A stretch of 64,000 nucleotides of DNA from Amblyornis subalaris (lineage: Eukaryota; Chordata; Aves; Passeriformes; Ptilonorhynchidae): positions 8,594,191-8,658,190 of the forward strand of contig JACAXG010000013.1 in assembly GCA_018881555.1 (NCBI GenBank), given 5' to 3'. Within the stretch, counting starts at the first letter, position 1. The number at the start of each line of letters is the position of its first letter. The notes beneath the pieces are model-generated. The model saw only the letters and a program-made list of their open reading frames with translations. It did not search any database and had not been told where the DNA came from. A program made the translations under genes and the position numbers. Positions 63,101 through 64,000 of this stretch are shown here, one piece after another.

Positions 63101-64000
63101 GTTGGATGTTTTAGAGGTGACAGCAATTCATGGGCAGCTCTGTGCTGGCTCACAANGGCTTTGAGTTGCCCATGAAACATCAGGTGACAGGACTGGGGTC
63201 ACCTCTTCCTTCTAGGAAGGAATTCTCAGAAAATGTAGCTCTGTGAGTCATTGCCAGTGGTAGTGAAGGGCGTTGCCAGCATGAGCAGAAAAGAGACAAT
63301 CTGGATCTGAAGTAATCCTGACATTTGGGTTTGGAGGAGAGCTTGGCCAGGAGGTTCTGATGGAAAGCCAGCAGTGCTCATCCACTTAATCTCAACAAGG
63401 TAATCCACACTAATAGCTCAGGCTGATTTTTTTCAGCTTCCTGAGGTATTTTGCGAAGCATCTTATTAAATATTGAAATTTGACAGCCAGCTTCCCTTCT
63501 CCCATTCCCTGCTTTCTCTGTGGGAGGCTGATTTCCTGTGCATGCTGAAGCCAAGCTGGTTTTGCCGTGGTTCTTGGGGCAAGTTTGTATCTCCTTTTCT
63601 GAGCCCACAATGAGCAGAGCAGTGCTGCAGGTCTTCATCTGCCCTTCCAGGAGCAGAGCTCCTCTGACACAAACCATCACAGAGCTGCATCTTGGAAATT
63701 AAATTGTGTTATGTTTTCTGGGGCACTGCTGGTGGGTAGCTTGAATAATATTGTCCTAGCTTGATAGCGTGAAAGTGGAGAATAATCCTGTGTTGTGGTA
63801 CATGGATAGTTTTTGTGCTGAATTGTTAAGTATTTGGATGTCACCAAGCTCCTGAGCAGTGAGGAGTAAAGGCTGGCAGGTGTCCTGTGGTCTGCTCAGG
63901 GCTACAGAACCATCACTGCTCTGTGGTTTTCTAGAAATACTTAATTGCTTTAATTTGGCTTTCATGCNGTGCTTTTTTTGCCACCCATCCTCCTACTTAA
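60125..64000 (+). other. Inferred intron 2 or downstream sequence, no further exon recognised
   Basis: The sequence is AT-rich with no CR1 and no convincing coding exon that continues exon 2 in phase 0. Minor frames at 60554-60931 (both strands) and 63378-63680 (minus) show no family resemblance. If the exon 2 donor is real, this is the start of an intron that runs past the right edge. Confidence 0.45.

Overview
This looks like a non-coding stretch of a draft bird nuclear genome followed by the 5' end of one gene. The organism call rests on nine clear and one probable fragment of the CR1 retrotransposon. Several carry the 3' tail typical of avian copies (TTCCAACC...ATTCTATGATTCTGTGAT), and the rest of the window is otherwise almost free of recognisable repeats. 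Crocodilians and turtles also carry CR1, so 'bird' is likely but not proven. The sequence is peppered with single N bases (ambiguous calls), has a few dense N clusters, and contains one 150-base N gap inside a pentanucleotide repeat.

Layout: positions 1 to about 55,000 form an AT-rich desert in which I can support no protein-coding or RNA gene. It holds CR1 fragments in both orientations, short microsatellites and a 260-base GGAGA satellite at 25.0-25.3 kb. At about 55.1-56.5 kb the composition switches abruptly to a CpG island. Inside it is a compact promoter on the + strand: inverted CCAAT (ATTGG) fused to a GC box, a perfect octamer (ATGCAAAT), a perfect palindromic CRE (TGACGTCA), an A/T-rich TATA-like site about 30 bases further on, and then a consensus splice donor (CAG|GTGAGT) that closes a short, ATG-free leader exon of about 78 bases.

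About 4.3 kb downstream, a polypyrimidine tract and CAG acceptor open a candidate second exon. Its first ATG starts a typical secretory signal peptide of about 23 residues followed by about 20 polar residues, and then reaches a possible phase-0 donor. The best reading is that the window ends inside an intron of a gene for a cAMP-responsive secreted or membrane protein, with its remaining exons to the right of position 64,000. I do not recognise the protein, and both the exon's 3' boundary and its linkage to the CpG-island promoter are inferred.

Nothing in the window resembles an operon, CRISPR array, phage or other prokaryotic system. Most open reading frames are chance frames, CR1 remnants, or products of GC bias and low-complexity repeats. 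I found no convincing undescribed system. The most worthwhile targets are the unidentified CRE-driven gene, the ambiguous base that decides whether it has a two-codon upstream ORF, and an inverted CR1 pair that could form a hairpin RNA.
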